Positions 6,964 to 10,114 of a stretch of 10,114 bases of DNA are shown here, piece after piece. A model generated the notes under the pieces. The model saw only the letters and a program-made list of their open reading frames with translations. It was not told the origin of the DNA and made no database searches. The translations under genes and the position numbers were made by a program. The number at the start of each line of letters is the position of its first letter. Positions within the stretch are counted from its first letter, which is position 1. Location: assembly GCA_030667725.1 (NCBI GenBank), contig DAOUVH010000021.1, positions 1-10,114 on the forward strand, read 5' to 3'. This DNA comes from Candidatus Cloacimonadota bacterium. GTDB taxonomy: Bacteria > Cloacimonadota > Cloacimonadia > Cloacimonadales > TCS61.

Positions 6964-9900
6964 GTGATTAGAGATATTAAACGAGATAAAAGAATAGAAA
7001 ATTACGATAAAGTAAGAATCAAGATTGCCTCTCCTGATGCGATCCGTGAATGGAGTTATGGTGAAGTTACAAAGCCGGATACTCTAAACTACCGTACTCT
7101 TAAACCTGAAAAAGGTGGTCTTTTCTGCGAAAGAATCTTTGGTCCTGAAAAGGATTACGAATGTAGCTGCGGGAAATATAAGAAGAAACGTTTCCAAAAT
7201 ACTGTATGTGACCGTTGTGGTGTAGAAATAACTACTTCACGTGTACGTCGTTCACGTATGGGTCATTTAGAGCTGGCAGTTCCAATCTCTCATATCTGGT
7301 TTGTGAAAAGTATGCCAAGTGTAATTGGAACACTCCTTAATATGGCGGTTAGCAAACTGGAGCGTGTTCTTTACTATGAATCTTATATCGTCCTTAATCC
7401 GGGTGATAGTGATTATGAAGAGGGAGATCTTGTAAATGTTGATGAATACTACGAGATCAGAGATCGTATTGGTGAAGATTTTGTTGCTCTAATGGGAGCA
7501 GAAGCTATTAAAGTACTGCTTGAACAGATCAATCTTGAAGATGAAGCAATGAATCTGCGGACCATCATTAAAATGGAAACTTCCATTCAGAAGAAGCAGA
7601 AAGCTATTAAACGCCTTAAGGTTATTGATGCTTTCCGCAAATCCGGCAATAATCCTGCCTGGATGGTCCTGGAAGTTCTTCCTGTTCTGCCGCCTACCTT
7701 GAGACCTTTGGTTCAACTTGATGGTGGTAGATTTGCGACGGCTGATTTCAACGAACTATATCGAAGAGTTATAACCCGTAATAACAGACTTCGCGGTCTT
7801 ATCGATATTAATGCTCCTGAAGTAATATTACGAAATGAGAAGCGTATGCTGCAGGAAGCTGTAGACGCTCTTATAGATAACTCTCGAAAAACAAGACCGG
7901 TGAAAGGAAGAGGCAACAGACCTCTTAAAGCTCTTGCCGATCAACTTAAAGGTAAAAGCGGTAGATTCCGTCAAAACCTGCTTGGCAAACGTGTGGATTA
8001 TTCCGGTCGTTCTGTTATTACAGTTGGACCAAATCTGAAACTACATCAGTGTGGATTACCAAAAGAGATGGCTATCGAACTTTTCAAGCCTTTTATAATT
8101 GAAAGACTAGAGAAGATCGGTGAAGCTGAAAAAGCAAAAACAGCTAAGAAATTGATCGAGAAGAAACGTCCTGAAATCTGGAAGATCTTGGAAGAGGTTA
8201 TCAAAGATTACCCTGTTCTTCTGAATCGTGCACCGACACTGCACAAACATGGTATCCAGGCATTCATGCCGGTACTTACAGAAGGGAAGGCAATAGAACT
8301 CCATCCGCTTGTTTGCATACCGTATAATGCGGATTTTGATGGTGACCAGATGGCTGTGCATGTACCACTTTCCAATGAAGCTCAGATGGAAGCACGTGTT
8401 CTCATGTTATCAACTAGAAATCTGTTGCTCCCCGCAAGCGGTAAATTGGCAATGGCGACTAATCAGGATATTGTTCTAGGTAACTATTACTTAACAGTTT
8501 TAAAAGATAAGGAACCGGAAGACACACAGAAATTAAGATACTTCAGTTCTTCTGATGAAGTTCTACTTGCTTATGAGCAGGAAGACCATTTAAAAAACCA
8601 GAAAGGTCATATTGCAGATAAGGTTGATCTAGATCTATATACTTGGATCAATGTTTTCATTGATGGGTCGATCATAACTACAACAATTGGTCGAGTTATT
8701 TTTAATCAAATTCTTCCTCCTGAACTTCCCTTTAAAAATTACACTTTTACAAAAGGTAAACTTAACGATCTCTCTATGGAATGCTATGAAACTATTGGGC
8801 AAGCCCGAACGGCAATATTTCTTGATGATATAAAAAACCTTGGTTTTAAATATGCAACTAAAGCGGGTATCACATTTAGTTCTAGTGATGTTATCTCACC
8901 AAAAGATAAAAATAAGTACATTGCAAAAACTGAAAAGGAAGTAGCTAAGATCATAGCCAGCTATATGAAAGGTGAGATTACTGAGACGGAGAGATATAAC
9001 CGTGTTATTGATAAATGGAAATTGACTACTGAAAAAGTTACCGATCTTCTGATGAAGGAATTGGAAGCTGATCAAGGTGGTTTTAACTCAATTAATATGA
9101 TGTACCTTTCTGGTGCTCGTGGCGGTAAAGACCAGATCAAGCAGCTTGGTGCCCTTCGTGGATTGATGGACAAACCTTCACGTGGTTCTTCTGAAAGTGT
9201 AGCAGAAGTTATTGAAACTCCGATTAAATCTAACTTTAAGGAAGGACTTACAGTTCTTGAATACTTTATCTCTACTCATGGTGCCCGTAAGGGTCTGGCT
9301 GATACAGCTCTGAAAACTGCTGATGCAGGTTATCTGACAAGACGTCTGGTAGACGTTGCTCAAAATGCTATAATAACGAGTGAAGATTGTGGAACTATCG
9401 AAGGTATTACTGTTAGCGCTCTTAAAGAAGGGCTGGAAACGGTAGAACCATTATATGAAAGGATCAAAGGCAGAACAACTGCAGAAGATATCATTGATCC
9501 GGTTACAGATAAGATCATTGTGTATGCAAATTCCGAGATTTCAAATGAGATGGCTCAAACTATCCAGAATCATGGTATCAATTCTGTCAGGATTAGATCC
9601 GTTTTAACCTGTGACAATGAAAATGGAATTTGTGCAAAATGTTACGGTAGAAACCTGGGGAACAACAAACCTTCGACCATTGGAGAACCGGTTGGTGTTA
9701 TCGCTGCCCAAAGTATTGGTGAACCTGGTACTCAGCTTACACTTCGTACTTTTCATATTGGTGGTACAACAAGTACAGATGTGGATCTGGCAGAAGTTGT
9801 TGCAAATACTGATGGTATAATAAAATTTGAAAAGATGAATACGGTGATTAACCGATCTGAGGAACTTATTTCCAGTGGTTATTTCGGTAAAATCAAAATA

Positions 9901-10114
9901 ATTAGCACAGAAGATGGTTCTGAATTGGAAACATATAAAGTGGAATATGCAGCTACTATCTTTGTGCAGGATGGTCAAAAAGTTGTTAAGAATACAAAGT
10001 TATTCAGTTGGGACCATTATAACAACCCACTTATCGCTCCAGCTAAAGGTGAACTTAAATTCGAACATTTTGTAAAAGATATTACATACAAGGAAGAATT
10101 TAATGAACTAACCG
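6964..10114 (+). CDS. rpoC: DNA-directed RNA polymerase beta' subunit (3' end outside window)
   Basis: The frame starts at GTG and stays open for about 1050 codons to the right edge. By comparison with family lengths, several hundred C-terminal residues are missing. The N-terminal zinc site is C67, C69, C82, C85. The switch/rudder region has GRFRQNLLGKRVDYSGRS (333-350). The catalytic magnesium loop NADFDGDQM has D457, D459 and D461. The second zinc site is complete: C809, C883, C890, C893. The bridge helix contains ISTHGARKGLADTALKTADA. The trigger loop reads GTQLTLRTFH (922-931) and is followed by an SI3-like insertion running out of the window. An 11-residue segment, SRGSSESVAEV (739-749), before the bridge helix replaces about four residues in E. 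coli. The reading frame shows no break. It directly follows rpoB, as usual. Confidence 0.98.
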   Translation, partial: MIRDIKRDKRIENYDKVRIKIASPDAIREWSYGEVTKPDTLNYRTLKPEKGGLFCERIFGPEKDYECSCGKYKKKRFQNTVCDRCGVEITTSRVRRSRMGHLELAVPISHIWFVKSMPSVIGTLLNMAVSKLERVLYYESYIVLNPGDSDYEEGDLVNVDEYYEIRDRIGEDFVALMGAEAIKVLLEQINLEDEAMNLRTIIKMETSIQKKQKAIKRLKVIDAFRKSGNNPAWMVLEVLPVLPPTLRPLVQLDGGRFATADFNELYRRVITRNNRLRGLIDINAPEVILRNEKRMLQEAVDALIDNSRKTRPVKGRGNRPLKALADQLKGKSGRFRQNLLGKRVDYSGRSVITVGPNLKLHQCGLPKEMAIELFKPFIIERLEKIGEAEKAKTAKKLIEKKRPEIWKILEEVIKDYPVLLNRAPTLHKHGIQAFMPVLTEGKAIELHPLVCIPYNADFDGDQMAVHVPLSNEAQMEARVLMLSTRNLLLPASGKLAMATNQDIVLGNYYLTVLKDKEPEDTQKLRYFSSSDEVLLAYEQEDHLKNQKGHIADKVDLDLYTWINVFIDGSIITTTIGRVIFNQILPPELPFKNYTFTKGKLNDLSMECYETIGQARTAIFLDDIKNLGFKYATKAGITFSSSDVISPKDKNKYIAKTEKEVAKIIASYMKGEITETERYNRVIDKWKLTTEKVTDLLMKELEADQGGFNSINMMYLSGARGGKDQIKQLGALRGLMDKPSRGSSESVAEVIETPIKSNFKEGLTVLEYFISTHGARKGLADTALKTADAGYLTRRLVDVAQNAIITSEDCGTIEGITVSALKEGLETVEPLYERIKGRTTAEDIIDPVTDKIIVYANSEISNEMAQTIQNHGINSVRIRSVLTCDNENGICAKCYGRNLGNNKPSTIGEPVGVIAAQSIGEPGTQLTLRTFHIGGTTSTDVDLAEVVANTDGIIKFEKMNTVINRSEELISSGYFGKIKIISTEDGSELETYKVEYAATIFVQDGQKVVKNTKLFSWDHYNNPLIAPAKGELKFEHFVKDITYKEEFNELT

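Noticed and set aside
9611..9820. Plus-strand open frame overlapping rpoC in another phase
   Set aside because: rpoC continues in frame through this stretch with intact zinc-site and trigger-loop motifs, so this is an out-of-phase shadow.
9604..9978. 124-codon open frame on the minus strand within rpoC
   Set aside because: It is antisense to the second zinc site and trigger loop of rpoC. It is Cys/Phe/Thr-rich because of reverse-complement codon bias, with no SD or family resemblance.

Overview
This is an ordinary, intact bacterial housekeeping locus: the rpmG–tRNA-Trp–secE–nusG–rplKAJL–rpoBC cluster, with every gene on the + strand. I found no mobile element, CRISPR array, phage gene, toxin or defence system, and no undescribed system. 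The points worth a second look are sequence-level oddities inside well-known genes and one structured intergenic region.

Organism. The DNA is AT-rich (roughly two-fifths G+C in the few lines I counted). Several RNA polymerase features resemble the Fibrobacterota–Chlorobiota–Bacteroidota (FCB) group. RpoB is about 1267 residues with a moderate helical SI2-type insert. RpoC has LTLRTFH in the trigger loop where E. coli has LTMRTFH. RpoC also has a loop before the bridge helix about 7 residues longer than in E. coli, and the start of an SI3-type insertion. Unlike typical Bacteroidota, most genes carry clear Shine-Dalgarno (SD) sequences (AAGGAG, GGAGG, AGGAG). I therefore infer a deep or candidate FCB-type lineage, for example something near Cloacimonadota, with low confidence. 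The genetic code looks standard: the tRNA-Trp anticodon is CCA, tryptophans in the frames I read are TGG, and of eight visible stop codons seven are TAA and one is TAG, with no TGA.

Layout. Positions 1-90 hold the 3' end of rpmG (L33), followed after 10 nt by tRNA-Trp (101-176, CCA encoded). secE and nusG follow with only a 4-nt gap between them. Then come the L11/L1 pair (rplK, rplA) and the L10/L7-L12 stalk pair (rplJ, rplL), with gaps of 9-43 nt. The one substantial gap is the 116 nt between rplL and rpoB. It holds a perfect 12-bp hairpin and an overlapping promoter-like sequence. rpoB starts at TTG, and rpoC starts at GTG directly after the rpoB stop codon. rpoC runs off the right edge after about 1050 codons.

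How they work together. The cluster co-expresses parts of the translation machinery (L33, L11, L1, L10, L12, tRNA-Trp), the Sec translocon subunit SecE, the elongation factor NusG that couples RNA polymerase to other machinery, and the two catalytic polymerase subunits. The rplL-rpoB hairpin and the non-ATG starts of rpoB and rpoC are the visible places where polymerase output could be lowered relative to ribosomal proteins.
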